A stretch of DNA of 64,000 nucleotides from Lapidilactobacillus gannanensis (GCF_003946675.1 NZ_RHOT01000010.1:1-64000); one strand, 5' to 3'; positions 10,016-19,689 are shown, counted from the stretch's first letter. Notes: generated by a model from the sequence alone, not told the origin. Program-made: numbers and translations.

Positions 10016-10996
10016 TTAATCATGATCACCATTATAAATAGTATTCGGTACCGTTACATAATCGACTTCCTTTAAGGCCTGCAGATCACGACCACCCGCA
10101 TATGAAATCGCCGATTGTAAATCTTCCTGAAGATCACGCAATTCTTGGTACAAATCACCCTTCAAAGGCAATAAAACTTTCTTGCCCTCAATATGTTGAT
10201 GAACTTGTTTCTGTGATTCAGATGCGGAACCGAAATAAACCTTATACTTCTGGTCATGATGAGTCACAACTTCGCCAGGTGACTGTTCATACCCTGCTAA
10301 AAGCGAACCAACCATCACCATGGTCGCACCAAAACGAATTGATTTTGCAATATCGCCATGAGTTCGAATTCCGCCATCAGCAATAATTGGCTTAGTCGCG
10401 ACACTTTGGCACCATGCTAACGCTGAGAGCTGCCAGCCACCCGTTCCAAAACCAGTTTTCAACTTAGTGATACAGGCTCGACCAGGACCAATTCCCACCT
10501 TGGTAGCATCAGCACCGGCCGCTTCTAAATCTCGTACGCCATCAGGTGTCCCAACATTCCCAGCAATCACAAAACTTTCAGGTAGACTTTGTTTAATTAT
10601 TTTAATCATTTCGATCACACTATCAGCATGCCCATGAGCAATATCGATTGTGATATATTCCGGCGTTAATTTAGCAGCAACAAGTGACTTAACAAACGCG
10701 ACTTCATCAGGTTTCACACCAACTGAAATTGAGGCATAAAGACCAGCAGCCTGTATTTTCCGAACAAAACTCAACCGTCGCTCTGGTGCAAAACGATGCA
10801 TCACATAGAAATAATCATGTTTTGCTAACCAGAATGCCAAAGGTTCATCAATAACTGTTTGCATATTGGCGGGTACTACGGGTAATTTAAATGTTCGCTT
10901 TCCCAATTTAACGGCCGTATTAATCTCACGACGACTGTTCACAACACAGCGCCGTGGAATTAATTGAATATTCTCATAATCAAACGTTTCTAACAC
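10016..10996 (-). CDS. guaC: GMP reductase
   Basis: A 326-residue TIM-barrel enzyme that converts GMP to IMP with NADPH in purine salvage. The catalytic loop [11 protein letters not shown] places the nucleophile at Cys175. The N-terminus [15 protein letters not shown] and the [11 protein letters not shown] segment are typical of the shorter bacterial GuaC branch rather than IMP dehydrogenase, and no CBS domains are present. No purine riboswitch is evident upstream. Confidence 0.96.
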   Translation of the reverse strand: MLETFDYENIQLIPRRCVVNSRREINTAVKLGKRTFKLPVVPANMQTVIDEPLAFWLAKHDYFYVMHRFAPERRLSFVRKIQAAGLYASISVGVKPDEVAFVKSLVAAKLTPEYITIDIAHGHADSVIEMIKIIKQSLPESFVIAGNVGTPDGVRDLEAAGADATKVGIGPGRACITKLKTGFGTGGWQLSALAWCQSVATKPIIADGGIRTHGDIAKSIRFGATMVMVGSLLAGYEQSPGEVVTHHDQKYKVYFGSASESQKQVHQHIEGKKVLLPLKGDLYQELRDLQEDLQSAISYAGGRDLQALKEVDYVTVPNTIYNGDHD

Positions 10997-11159
10997 TTAA
11001 TCACCTTTTTCAATTGTTCTTGTTTTTCAGCTCAGCAGAACCATCATACCAAATAAAGTATATTTTATCAACTATTTCCGAACTTTAATAAGCCATATAA
11101 TCAGTTTAATTCGTATTTATTTAAATCAGTTGAAACCCAAATCCTGCCAATTATTGAAA

Positions 11160-11287
11160 ATCAATTACTGCTAAAACGTGCTCTCAAAAAGCCATCGGTT
11201 TCGCTTAACGCAAAAAAGCAACCAATTCGTCTGAATTGGTTGCTTTTTTACATTAACACTCACCAGCTAACCACAGTTGTCACACGC
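11160..11287 (+). repeat. Variable-stem intergenic repeat, copy 3
   Basis: The left arm contains TTTCGCTTAACGC. The stem is a perfect 17 bp (11212-11228 with 11233-11249) with loop GTCT, and the right arm contains CTCACCAGCTAACC and TTGTCACACGC. The stem is different from copies 1 and 2. Confidence 0.75.
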
Positions 11288-11361
11288 TGTGACTTAATAA
11301 CTGATGGCAAGTAGATTTTCTAAGGAACAATCTGCACTTAATCTCGATAAGAGACACAAAT

Positions 11362-12294
11362 TTATTTGACCAGTAGTGCTTCCTTAGCATGAATTAACTC
11401 AGTTAGTAATTGGCAAATTGGTGTTGCTAAGTTTAACTCGGCTGCTTTTTTAGCAACATAGCCATTAAGGTAGTCAATTTCAGTTAGCCGATGATGCAAG
11501 ATCAAATCCTGATACATTGAAGGATAGTGTAACCCCGCCTGCTTAGGATCGTACAGTGCTTCGATTTGCTGAGCAACTGGCTCAATGGTCAAAGTTACTT
11601 GATCTGTTGCTTTAGCGACTAAAGCAAATTCAGCAATAATTTGCCGCAATAATGATGCTGCTTGTGGAAGTTGACCGAATTCACCAATATTACAATCTAA
11701 TAAAGTGCACAGTGTATTCAGGGTCCCATTAACACAAGCCTTCCGCCAAATGGAAAAGATAACATTTTCGCTATAGACTGCATTCAAGCCAGCCTGGCTG
11801 AAAAGATCACAAATTTCTTTAGCAGCAGTCTCTCCCGCTGGATCAATATTCTGAACCTCAACACGGCCATTACCAACTAACTTAACATGGCCTGGTCCTA
11901 CAAGTCCTGCAGTCCACAGGGTCACGCCCATAAAGATATTCTCTTTACGAACATATTTCTCTAATGTTGGCACATGGCCTAACCCATTCAGCAAACATAC
12001 AATCTTAGTGGTTTCACCTAAAATAGGCTCAATTGCCGCTAACATATTCGCCAAGCCCATTGACTTGGTAAAGAGAATGACCAGCTCAGGTTTTTCCTGA
12101 ACATCTGCCGGTAAATAGGCTGGTAATTTTACTTGGGAACTGCCAGTTTCGGTATCAACCGTCAGCCCTTTTTCATTAATAGCCTGAACATGGGCAGCCC
12201 ATTGATCAATTAAAATAACCTGATTACCGGCCCGACTTAACATCACGCCAAAACGCGATCCCATCGCACCTGCACCAGCAATTGCAATTTTCAT
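11362..12294 (-). CDS. panE: Ketopantoate reductase family protein
   Basis: A 310-residue two-domain dehydrogenase. The N-terminal Rossmann fold begins KIAIAGAGAMGSRFG (GxGxxG). The helical ApbA C-terminal domain contains WRKACVNGTLNTLCTLLDC, with a conserved lysine and asparagine. The family reduces 2-dehydropantoate to pantoate with NADPH in the pathway to coenzyme A. In lactobacilli some members act on other 2-oxo acids, so the pathway assignment is probable rather than proven. It stands alone on the minus strand. Confidence 0.88.
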   Translation of the reverse strand: MKIAIAGAGAMGSRFGVMLSRAGNQVILIDQWAAHVQAINEKGLTVDTETGSSQVKLPAYLPADVQEKPELVILFTKSMGLANMLAAIEPILGETTKIVCLLNGLGHVPTLEKYVRKENIFMGVTLWTAGLVGPGHVKLVGNGRVEVQNIDPAGETAAKEICDLFSQAGLNAVYSENVIFSIWRKACVNGTLNTLCTLLDCNIGEFGQLPQAASLLRQIIAEFALVAKATDQVTLTIEPVAQQIEALYDPKQAGLHYPSMYQDLILHHRLTEIDYLNGYVAKKAAELNLATPICQLLTELIHAKEALLVK

Positions 12295-12471
12295 AAATAA
12301 AATCTCCCTTCTGTAAATTACATGCCAATTCTACCTAATTTTGGCGCTAACAGCTAATAAAATGAACTATTCATCAGCTCTTAAACCATCGGGCTTTTAA
12401 TAAATTATTAATTGTATTTAGCAGCCACTAATTAGCGCTCTAGCAGCGAGCACCTTTGCATGCAAACGACG

Positions 12472-12936
12472 TTATAACGCCTTACTAAAATGTTGCCGCA
12501 GCTTACTAATAAGATTGATCAAAAGACCAATGATGCCAATTGCCAGTAACAAATATCCCAACGGAATCAAGAAAAATGGTTCGTGTAATATTCCCTGGCT
12601 ATCAACATATGAACCAATCAAGCCACTGATCAAAAAACAACCGCCACCTAAAACTAATAAAATCAAACTAATGATTCGCAACCGTAACTGCCGCATTTGA
12701 CTGCCATCACGCATTAACTTTTGCTTCATGGTCACATCTCCTAGAATTAATTGATCAAGTGACAATTGAAAAGTTTGGGCAATTAGAACAACCATGGTTA
12801 AATCCGGCAAATTCCGATTAGTCTCCCAACTAGAAATTGTTTGCCGCGAGACATTTAATTGGCGCGCCAACTCCTCTTGGGTCAATTGTCGAGTCCGACG
12901 CAATTGCTTAATCTGTTTACCAAAATCCATCTTCAA
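12472..12936 (-). CDS. XRE-family regulator with two membrane helices
   Basis: A 154-residue protein. Residues 7-61 are a classic HTH_3 domain (LTQEELARQLNVSRQTISSWE). Hydrophobic helices lie at about 88-108 and 117-140, so the DNA-binding domain is tethered to the membrane. Similar small tethered XRE proteins respond to envelope or antimicrobial stress. No target gene is adjacent in a diagnostic way. Confidence 0.88.
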   Translation of the reverse strand: MKMDFGKQIKQLRRTRQLTQEELARQLNVSRQTISSWETNRNLPDLTMVVLIAQTFQLSLDQLILGDVTMKQKLMRDGSQMRQLRLRIISLILLVLGGGCFLISGLIGSYVDSQGILHEPFFLIPLGYLLLAIGIIGLLINLISKLRQHFSKAL

Positions 12937-13081
12937 TCACTCCGATCTCTCTAGTCGTAACCTAAAGCAATCCAAAAATAAAGCTACTATTGCTGGCATC
13001 CATTAAACTTGGCCGCCAGCAATAGTAGCATCATTATCTCCTTAGGGCATTCGACGTTATAACGCTGGTTCATTAATCAGC

Positions 13082-13348
13082 TTAGTGCTGACCTTGGGCT
13101 TTCATTGCACTCGCATAGCCACGCTTCGACTTATAACCAGCAGCTAGAACGGTCTTCATTTCTTCAATATGCTTCAATTTAGTTGCTTCGGCCTTAGCAC
13201 CAAAAATGAATTTGGCCCATTCTCGCTGATAGCCAGTCGTTAAGGTCTTAAAGAAATCACTTAATGCTGGTTCTGCCGCTAACAACGCCGCTACTTTAGG
13301 AATATCAACTTCATAATCAGCTAAACTTTTAGTTGCCACTACTGTCAT
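13082..13348 (-). CDS. YdeI/OmpD-associated (OmdA) domain protein, short
   Basis: An 88-residue protein whose helical pattern, with SDFFKTLTTGYQREWAKFI and KRIEEM-like spacing, resembles the C-terminal domain of the YdeI/OmdA family. Full members are longer, so this is either a stand-alone domain or a trimmed gene. It begins 6 bp after the P-loop gene stop and shares its transcript. Function unknown. Confidence 0.65.
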   Translation of the reverse strand: MTVVATKSLADYEVDIPKVAALLAAEPALSDFFKTLTTGYQREWAKFIFGAKAEATKLKHIEEMKTVLAAGYKSKRGYASAMKAQGQH

Positions 13349-13354
13349 CCCTCC

Positions 13355-13954
13355 TTAATTCCATTTTGAGCGAATCATGTCACCAAAATTCATTGCGCCC
13401 TGTGCATACTTATTTTTCATAGCAGGTTTAATTCGAAGTGCACAATCCTTCGCAATTTTATCGGCAATTTCCGGAACTGTTAAGGTTGAAGTATCCAAGA
13501 TGGTGGGAAATTCAATTTCCGAATCCATTTGATCAGTCGTTGAAATTTTCGACAACATAAATTGATTATGCAAATCGCCACGTTTTTGCAGGCGCTTCTT
13601 GATCACCTCTGGTGTGGCCGTCAAAGTATAGTGGCGCACATCAATCTGAGCGGCCTGCAATTTACCAATAATTTCATCAAAATAAGTTGCATTGCTAAGG
13701 CGCATTGGAACAATTACCGTCTGCGAAGTTTGTAAACTAATTTTTCGCAACAACTGATAATTCCACTGCCGCCATTCAGGATAGTCCTGGAAGTTGTCCA
13801 GTAATAGTTCCGCTGGTAATTTTTTCTTCAGTAAAGCACCAATATTATCTGGTCGATACAAAATCGAGGCACTTAACCGCCGATTCAATTCATAAGCAAC
13901 AATATTCTTGCCCACACCAACAGGCCCATTTAGCCAAATAATCATCTGCGTCAC
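13355..13954 (-). CDS. TmrB-like P-loop NTPase
   Basis: A 199-residue ATP-binding protein resembling tunicamycin-resistance protein TmrB and small nucleotide kinases. It opens MTQMIIWLNGPVGVGKN (P-loop at residues 10-17) and has RRLSASILYRPD and a kinase-lid-like stretch near 100-125. The usual Ser/Thr after the P-loop lysine is Asn17, which is odd and may weaken magnesium coordination. It precedes the OmdA-domain gene by 6 bp. Substrate unknown. Confidence 0.78.
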   Translation of the reverse strand: MTQMIIWLNGPVGVGKNIVAYELNRRLSASILYRPDNIGALLKKKLPAELLLDNFQDYPEWRQWNYQLLRKISLQTSQTVIVPMRLSNATYFDEIIGKLQAAQIDVRHYTLTATPEVIKKRLQKRGDLHNQFMLSKISTTDQMDSEIEFPTILDTSTLTVPEIADKIAKDCALRIKPAMKNKYAQGAMNFGDMIRSKWN

Positions 13955-14302
13955 TCTTTCTCAAAATTCTTATACCTTATCATACCATCTCTACCGCAAG
14001 CGTAACATGTCACTAAAAATTAATTTGCTAATTAACGTTTTTTTGCTATAATTTCAGTTTGTTGTCGCTTATTTGGTATAATGAAAAGTAAGATTATTTC
14101 TAATTCGAAATAAACTGGTCATTCAAACGTTTAACTTTAAAAATTTTACGGTTAGTTATTTTAAATGTGTTTTCTTGCCAAATAGCTGCAGCTAATTGAA
14201 ATTTATGAGTGTGCAACTTTTACCACCACCGACTGTTTAAATTAGTCTGCGCTAACAACACGACAAGAAAAATACGCTGATATTTTGATTGGAGGTCAGT
14301 AG

Positions 14303-14755
14303 ATGACTACTGCCAGGATTGTTTATGCCAGTATGACTGGTAATAACGAAGAAATTGCGGGAATTGTTGAAGAGGCTTTTCAGGATTTAGAGATTGATGT
14401 TGAAACGACTGAAATCTCGCAGGCCGATGCAGCTGATTACCAAAAGGCTGATATTTGTGTTTTAGTCACTTATACTTATGGTGAAGGTGACATGCCTGAT
14501 GAAGCGCAAGATTTCTATGACGATTTACTTGAAGAAGATTTAACTGGTAAAATTTATGGTACTTGTGGTTCAGGTGACCGTTTCTATGAGGGGCATTTCT
14601 GTGCCACCGTGGACGATTTCGACAAAGCCTTTGCTCAAACCGGGGCCACTAAAGGTGCAGACAGTGTTAAGGTTGATTTAGCTGCTGAGGCTGATGATAT
14701 TGCAAATTTAGAAGCTTTTGTACAAAAGCTGGTTACTGCTGCAACTAATCGGTAA
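14303..14755 (+). CDS. Flavodoxin
   Basis: A 150-residue acidic FMN protein that carries low-potential electrons. The phosphate-binding loop ASMTGNNEE lies near residues 9-17, with the YTYGEGDMPDE and CGSGDRFYEGHFC loops around the isoalloxazine ring. GGAGG precedes the ATG at 14303. It is 5 bp from the GtrA gene. A TATAAT box near 14077 would leave a leader of about 220 nt in which I see no known regulatory RNA. Confidence 0.95.
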   Translation: MTTARIVYASMTGNNEEIAGIVEEAFQDLEIDVETTEISQADAADYQKADICVLVTYTYGEGDMPDEAQDFYDDLLEEDLTGKIYGTCGSGDRFYEGHFCATVDDFDKAFAQTGATKGADSVKVDLAAEADDIANLEAFVQKLVTAATNR

Positions 14756-14760
14756 CGCTA

Positions 14761-15288
14761 ATGGAGAAAATAATCGGCTTTATTCGGCGTCATCGCGATT
14801 TTTGGGCGTACACGCTATTTGGCTTCTTAGCATCGGTGATTAATATTGTCTCCTTTATGCTAATTAAACAAGTTTTCCATACGCACTATATCTTTGCTAA
14901 CACCTTAGCTTGGTTGATCTCGGTTATTTTTGGTTTTTTCACTAATAAATCACTTGTCTTTAAGTCTAAGTACTCGACTGGTTATGCGTTATTCACAGAA
15001 TTATTAGCCTTTTTCTTCTTCCGTGGCTTAAGTTTTTTCGCCGATTCAGGCTTGATGGTGCTGTTCATCAGTGTCTTACATTGGAATAGCTTCATTAGTA
15101 AAACGATTGATCAAGTATTGGTTGGTCTGTTAAATTATGCAACTTCACGCTATACTTTCAGTAAAGAGAAAAAAGAAATGACCGCACGGTTGCGCAAGTT
15201 GCGCCAAGAGCGCCTGCACAACTATCGCCAAAAAAAGACGACTAATCATTCTAAGAAAACAGCATCACACAAAGAGCAATCAAAATAG
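14761..15288 (+). CDS. GtrA family membrane protein
   Basis: A 175-residue protein with four membrane helices in the first 135 residues (pattern FWAYTLFGFLASVINI, TNKSLVF, FFRGLSFF) and a strongly basic tail. GtrA proteins are thought to flip lipid-linked sugars for surface glycosylation. It follows flavodoxin after 5 bp, with no clear ribosome-binding site of its own, so translation is probably coupled. Confidence 0.9.
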   Translation: MEKIIGFIRRHRDFWAYTLFGFLASVINIVSFMLIKQVFHTHYIFANTLAWLISVIFGFFTNKSLVFKSKYSTGYALFTELLAFFFFRGLSFFADSGLMVLFISVLHWNSFISKTIDQVLVGLLNYATSRYTFSKEKKEMTARLRKLRQERLHNYRQKKTTNHSKKTASHKEQSK

Positions 15289-15324
15289 CGAGCCGTGACA
15301 GTAATTTATTCTCTAAAAATAAAA

Positions 15325-15465
15325 ACGAACGCTAACAGCTAAAACGTGTCCTCAAAAGACAACTGGCTCCGCTTAACGCCAAACACCGCACAATTCTTCT
15401 AACGAATTGTGCGGTGTTTTACGTTAAAGTTCACCGGCTGACCGCCTTTTGTGACACGCTTTTTG
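15325..15465 (+). repeat. Variable-stem intergenic repeat, copy 4
   Basis: The arms are close to copy 1 (AACTGGCTCCGCTTAACGC on the left, CACCGGCTGACCGCC on the right). The 16-bp stem is perfect (15381-15396 with 15404-15419) with loop TTCTAAC. It may serve as terminator for the flavodoxin-gtrA transcript. Confidence 0.8.
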
Positions 15466-15623
15466 TTGATTAGGGAAATGTTTTGTCTTTTGTAACCACA
15501 TCTTAACTACTAAAATGCAATCCATCTTTGATAGATGGACTTCAGTCGCCCGACTATTTTTTAAATTGTCGCTAACAATCAACGCATCTATTCACGATTG
15601 ACTAGGACGTTAGACAATTCAGG

Positions 15624-15986
15624 CTATGATAATTCGTCCTTTTTTGCTTGAATTAAATTATCAAGGTGATCCAAATACTCACTATTTTCTTGTTGCGCAA
15701 CAAAATTACTAATTAAGCGTTCCATCGTCGCTTTGGATACAACAGTACTTAAATAGGCCTCTTCCGTCATGACTGGCCGGTAAAGTCGCGTTAGAACAGT
15801 GCCACTGTAACCAATGCTCGAAGTTTTAATATACTTAGCCTCAAGTAATTTCCGCAAAACTGCTTGAATGGTATTTTTACTAATTTTAGTTTGTTCGCTA
15901 ATTACCCGTGCTGATAACTCCTCATTAGTGCCCCACAAAATCTGCATAATTGCCAATTCTCGTTTTGTAAAAATCGGTTCATCCAC
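15624..15986 (-). CDS. BlaI/MecI/CopY family repressor
   Basis: A 120-residue winged-helix protein. The N-terminal segment FTKRELAIMQILW and the recognition part ISKNTIQAVLRKLLEAKYI match the BlaI/CopY fold. The C-terminal CxC metal motif of CopY is absent, so copper sensing is unlikely. No BlaR1-type sensor or target is adjacent. It may bind its own promoter in the 390-bp gap upstream. Confidence 0.9.
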   Translation of the reverse strand: MDEPIFTKRELAIMQILWGTNEELSARVISEQTKISKNTIQAVLRKLLEAKYIKTSSIGYSGTVLTRLYRPVMTEEAYLSTVVSKATMERLISNFVAQQENSEYLDHLDNLIQAKKDELS

Positions 15987-16378
15987 TCCGAAAATCTCCC
16001 ATCAAAAAGATTGTTATGTTATTATTAAACCGCAAATGGCAGAAAAAGGAAAGTGTTTTCAGCATATTTTTGTGCAAAAAGCTTATTTTTTAATAAAAAA
16101 AGAAAGTGATTAGCTCATTTTACTTCAATATTAAAAAACACAATTTTCAGTAAATACACGCAGTCACTCATTTTTTTACTCACATACTTAACAATTGGTC
16201 ACCAAAATTTACCATGGTTATTATCTGCTCGTTAAACCTCAAAAAATTAGCAAGTTCGCCATAAAGCTTTAATGGTTGTTGTGTAAATTCACAAAAGCAA
16301 CGCGATATGACGTTTCTTTATTAGTCAGTAATACTTTTTAGTCCAATGATGCTTTCTTTAAGATGAGTAAAATAAAGC
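15987..16378. other. AT-rich intergenic region without a visible gene
   Basis: About 390 bp of AT-rich DNA between the BlaI-like repressor and a cluster of small membrane proteins. Only short unsupported reading frames are present. It probably carries the repressor's promoter. Confidence 0.5.
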
Positions 16379-16597
16379 TTATTCACGTCGTTGCGCTTCA
16401 AGTTGTTCGAGACGTTGTTGCCATTTCATCTCGCGGCGATAATAAATAATCGCTAGAAACAAAATGATTGACACTGCCACTGAGAAAGCTGATTGGAACC
16501 CAGCAAAAATTTTGTTCAGAAGCATCAGCAAACTACCACCAAGTAGAATTGTCGTAAAGCGCCAATTACCATGTTGCCAAAAATCAATCTTCATCAT
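16379..16597 (-). CDS. Small membrane protein
   Basis: A 72-residue protein (or 71 from the second ATG) with two hydrophobic helices (about 14-32 and 34-50) and a charged tail EMKWQQRLEQLEAQRRE. It is the last of three consecutive tiny membrane-protein genes. No known family is recognised. Bacteriocin immunity or toxin-antitoxin roles are possible for such clusters but unsupported. Confidence 0.7.
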   Translation of the reverse strand: MMKIDFWQHGNWRFTTILLGGSLLMLLNKIFAGFQSAFSVAVSIILFLAIIYYRREMKWQQRLEQLEAQRRE

Positions 16598-16613
16598 GCC
16601 ACCAAACTTTCAA

Positions 16614-16835
16614 TTAATTATCGTCGTTGTTTCGTCCAGTCACCCAATTTGTAAACATGTAAGCCACTATGGCCGCCGAAAATATTAATAGCACATCAAC
16701 TAACGAGGCATAGCCCAAATTTCCGCCCCGATAAACGATTGGACTTAACCATTGAATAATCGGAAATAATGCCAAAAAATTAATCAGCCACTGTAACCGC
16801 CAGCGCCAAACAATTAGCTTAGAGAAACGTCTCAT
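16614..16835 (-). CDS. Small membrane protein
   Basis: A 73-residue protein from the ATG at 16835, chosen because GAGGTG lies 6-8 bp upstream. A longer in-frame version starting at 16946 would overlap the previous gene heavily. It has a basic amphipathic start MRRFSKLIVWRWRLQW and two hydrophobic helices. It starts 5 bp after the preceding gene stop. Confidence 0.65.
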   Translation of the reverse strand: MRRFSKLIVWRWRLQWLINFLALFPIIQWLSPIVYRGGNLGYASLVDVLLIFSAAIVAYMFTNWVTGRNNDDN

Positions 16836-16840
16836 TAATT

Positions 16841-17041
16841 TCACCTCGTCAAATTTGCTCGTAAACTTAATAATTGCCAGGTTGTCGTCCAATCTAAAAC
16901 AATCAGTAAACTGAGTCCTAATGCCAACCAAAATTCTAATCGCCAAAATAATAAGCCGATCAGACCCAGCGCTAACCAGCTCAAATGTTTAAATCGCCGT
17001 AGCTTTTGCGCTGCTGTTAATTGCCACCAAAAAATAGGCAT
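16841..17041 (-). CDS. Small membrane protein
   Basis: A 66-residue protein from the ATG at 17041, preceded by GGGAGG. It has two hydrophobic helices separated by a short turn (LSWLALGLIGLLFWRLEF, then LSLLIVLDW). It is the first gene of the three-gene cluster. Its amphipathic start MPIFWWQLTAAQKLRRFK resembles the start of its neighbour in character. Confidence 0.65.
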   Translation of the reverse strand: MPIFWWQLTAAQKLRRFKHLSWLALGLIGLLFWRLEFWLALGLSLLIVLDWTTTWQLLSLRANLTR

Positions 17042-17286
17042 TGTCGCCTCCCGGAAAACCTTATTTAAATAACTGCTAACAAATTGTACTATTGTGATCA
17101 TTATAACGGATAATCGATTTTATTCATAGTACTGGTTATTACTTAAATTACAAAAGGACCCTGATTAAGCTAAGTCCATCAATAATCATTTCAACAATAT
17201 GATGATAACTGCTTTCACAATACCACTAAAAAACTACCACATTGCTTTAAGAATCAGCAATATGATAGTCTACTATTTTAGCCTTA

Positions 17287-17733
17287 TTATTGTTTGGTCA
17301 TCACTAAAATCGGATACGGCCGGCCCTGATCATCTAATTTACGTCGTTCAGTGACCTGAAACCCTAAATGCTCGTAAAAACCACGCGCCTGGGGATTTTG
17401 TTCATTAACGGTGAGCTGTTTGGCATCGTACTGCTGACAAGCAATGGTGATTAACTGCCGCCCTAATCCTTGACACCGCATGACTGGCGCAACAAATAGC
17501 ATGGCAATTTCTGTGCCCACCAAGCCAAGAAAAGCTTGTGGCTGTTGTTGTTGATCAAGGATCACTAACAACGTGGGAATGCTTTTAAGTGCCATTGGTA
17601 CTTCTTCGGCAATCGCAGCGATTTCTTTTGTCGTTAAGAAATCGTGAGTAGCCGTTACTGAAGCGCGCCAAAGTTTAACTAATTGACTTACTAAAGTTGA
17701 TGACCGATCGGTTATGGAAATATTTTTAATCAT
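17287..17733 (-). CDS. GNAT family N-acetyltransferase
   Basis: About 148 residues from the ATG at 17733, which follows GGAGG. The acetyl-CoA loop region RCQGLGRQLI and the C-terminal NPQARGFYEHLGFQV are standard GNAT motifs. The substrate is unknown. It resembles the YjaB/WecD-like group of small-molecule or protein acetyltransferases. Confidence 0.92.
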   Translation of the reverse strand: MIKNISITDRSSTLVSQLVKLWRASVTATHDFLTTKEIAAIAEEVPMALKSIPTLLVILDQQQQPQAFLGLVGTEIAMLFVAPVMRCQGLGRQLITIACQQYDAKQLTVNEQNPQARGFYEHLGFQVTERRKLDDQGRPYPILVMTKQ

Positions 17734-17835
17734 TAAAGCTAGCCTCCAATTCAATACTTTAAGCGTTAACGACCAGCACTAACCACCTCAAGCTTTATGA
17801 TTAACATCTTTATTATTGGTATCAATTAGGATTAA

Positions 17836-19362
17836 TTAATGAACCCAAGCGAATAAATCTTTTAGTTTTTGTCTTGTTGCAGCGAAATTAAGCACTGCTA
17901 GAATAAGAAAAGCCGGCAAAAACTGAATTAAATAACGACTACGACCACCTTCAAAAATCAGTAGGAAAATAAATCCACCGACTAATGCCAACCGTAATAC
18001 CTGAACAATTTTCCGATTATCCTGCCAACCGAAGAAAATCAAAGCCAGCCAAATACACCACCAAATCTGAACAATAAAACGCAGATCACCAACATTATTA
18101 CCATACAGATAAACAAAATTTTCAACCTTTCGTTTAAAGCCATGTCCAGATGGTGAATATTTTAGTGGCACAAAATCACCATCTCGTAACCAAGCGAAAG
18201 TGCCATCAGAGGTATTATTGCCATGCTTCCGCCAGAGAAAAGCCAAATAGCCAGCTGGCCCCATTTTATGAAGTCGTTTTTTAATGGAATTGACTGAATA
18301 ATCAATTCTATCTTGACGATGGATCAGTGTCACCATCTTGAAAGAATCTTTTGCATTATAACCGCCATCTCCGGATAATCCCATATTGATAAAATGAATC
18401 ATTGGCTTCGCCCGAAAATAATAAACGCGAACGTAAGACTGGTTTTTAATCGTATGATTGATAGAAACGTAACTTCCCGCAGTGCTTACAGCAAGCGTTA
18501 GTGTCAGCAGCAATAGCCACAACCAGTGTCTGCGCTGTTTATTCAATAATTGAACTAGTTCAATTATAATAATTGCGATTGCCGGAATAATTGCTGAGGG
18601 TTTAATAAAATAGGATGAACTAACTGCAATGCCAAAAACAATCATGGCCAAGAGTTTAACCAATCTTGGAAAGTGCGTCTGACTAATTAGACAGTAACAA
18701 AAAAGATAGGCTGAAACAAACGGAATTACCCAAGTATCAGTATAAGGCACAATAATTGCAGGAAAAGTAATAAACCACATTGCATGAATATAAAGCGCCA
18801 GTGGTAACCTCGTCTTGTCAATGATTGCAATACTCCCCAGGTTGAAAAGTGCTGAGATATCAACCAAGAATAGCGTCACAAATTCAAAAAATAACCATGA
18901 ATTTTGTTTAAAGAGTTGGGCAAACCAATGTTGCATCAAAAAAATACCTAAGTTATTTGGATTAACACTGAAATAACCAACGATATTAACATCGTTGGGT
19001 TTCAGTAATCCTTCATGAACCCCACTGACATCAAACCCTATCCCCGGATGAATGAGTAAAATAAAACCAATTTGTAAAAGGATTGCTAAAACAAAACTGA
19101 TGACAGCTGTTTGTCGTTTATGAGTAATAAATAGCCAATAAAAAAAATGTCGAACTTTTTTACTATCGTAAATAATGATACCCAAAGCGATTACAATCAG
19201 CAAAAAACCAGTTGTAAATCCTGTTGTCCCGATTTTCGTGATATGGTTATCACCTAAAATAAGATTCACCGAAGTAAGCGCAAAAAATAACGTCGGCGCA
19301 AAAAATAAATAAAAAATAATTTTAAATAAACGGTGATTAAAGTGAAATAACTTTGTACGCAT
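17836..19362 (-). CDS. Polytopic membrane protein associated with the exosortase G locus
   Basis: A 508-residue protein with about twelve hydrophobic helices. It resembles integral membrane glycosyltransferase-like proteins, with a periplasm-facing loop and the early acidic motif GIGFDVSGVHEGLL near residues 89-102. The XrtG system is known to include an extra conserved integral membrane protein (the TIGR03766 type), and position plus topology fit that. It lies on the same strand as the glycosyltransferase, exosortase and substrate genes, separated from them by the oppositely oriented pterin-synthase-like gene. A role in making the glycan or lipid partner of the sorted protein is an inference. 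Confidence 0.7.
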   Translation of the reverse strand: MRTKLFHFNHRLFKIIFYLFFAPTLFFALTSVNLILGDNHITKIGTTGFTTGFLLIVIALGIIIYDSKKVRHFFYWLFITHKRQTAVISFVLAILLQIGFILLIHPGIGFDVSGVHEGLLKPNDVNIVGYFSVNPNNLGIFLMQHWFAQLFKQNSWLFFEFVTLFLVDISALFNLGSIAIIDKTRLPLALYIHAMWFITFPAIIVPYTDTWVIPFVSAYLFCYCLISQTHFPRLVKLLAMIVFGIAVSSSYFIKPSAIIPAIAIIIIELVQLLNKQRRHWLWLLLLTLTLAVSTAGSYVSINHTIKNQSYVRVYYFRAKPMIHFINMGLSGDGGYNAKDSFKMVTLIHRQDRIDYSVNSIKKRLHKMGPAGYLAFLWRKHGNNTSDGTFAWLRDGDFVPLKYSPSGHGFKRKVENFVYLYGNNVGDLRFIVQIWWCIWLALIFFGWQDNRKIVQVLRLALVGGFIFLLIFEGGRSRYLIQFLPAFLILAVLNFAATRQKLKDLFAWVH

Positions 19363-19689
19363 AATAACTCCTAGGAAACAAAATCAATAAATTGGGAATC
19401 ATAAAACTTTATATAAATCATACCGCAAACATCATAAACAAGATATCTGATTCACTAATTCTGGATATTATAAGCGGTCCTTGCATGGCGATATTATCTA
19501 GATTGCTTAATCGCCTAATTGATTAAGCAATTCAAACCAAAAACGCCAAGTATTAGCATCTTACCCGATGAACCTCTACGCTTTACCTAAATTTAAAATC
19601 ACGAAAACAATCAAGCATTGTTATTTAGGCGGAGACCCTTTACACTAATCATAAGGATTTATTGTCAGCACAATAAGGAGTAACCATTC
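19363..19689. other. Intergenic region between divergent exosortase-locus genes
   Basis: About 330 bp, AT-rich, with no visible coding sequence. It contains AATTGATTAAGCAATT, a partly palindromic stretch near 19515-19532, and should hold the divergent promoters of the membrane protein and the pterin-synthase-like gene. Confidence 0.5.

Noticed and set aside
10997-11100. Purine riboswitch upstream of guaC
   Set aside because: No conserved three-way junction or loop motifs could be found.
15624-15986. BlaI-family protein as the CopY regulator of copB
   Set aside because: It lacks the C-terminal CxC metal motif and is 47 kb away outside the element.
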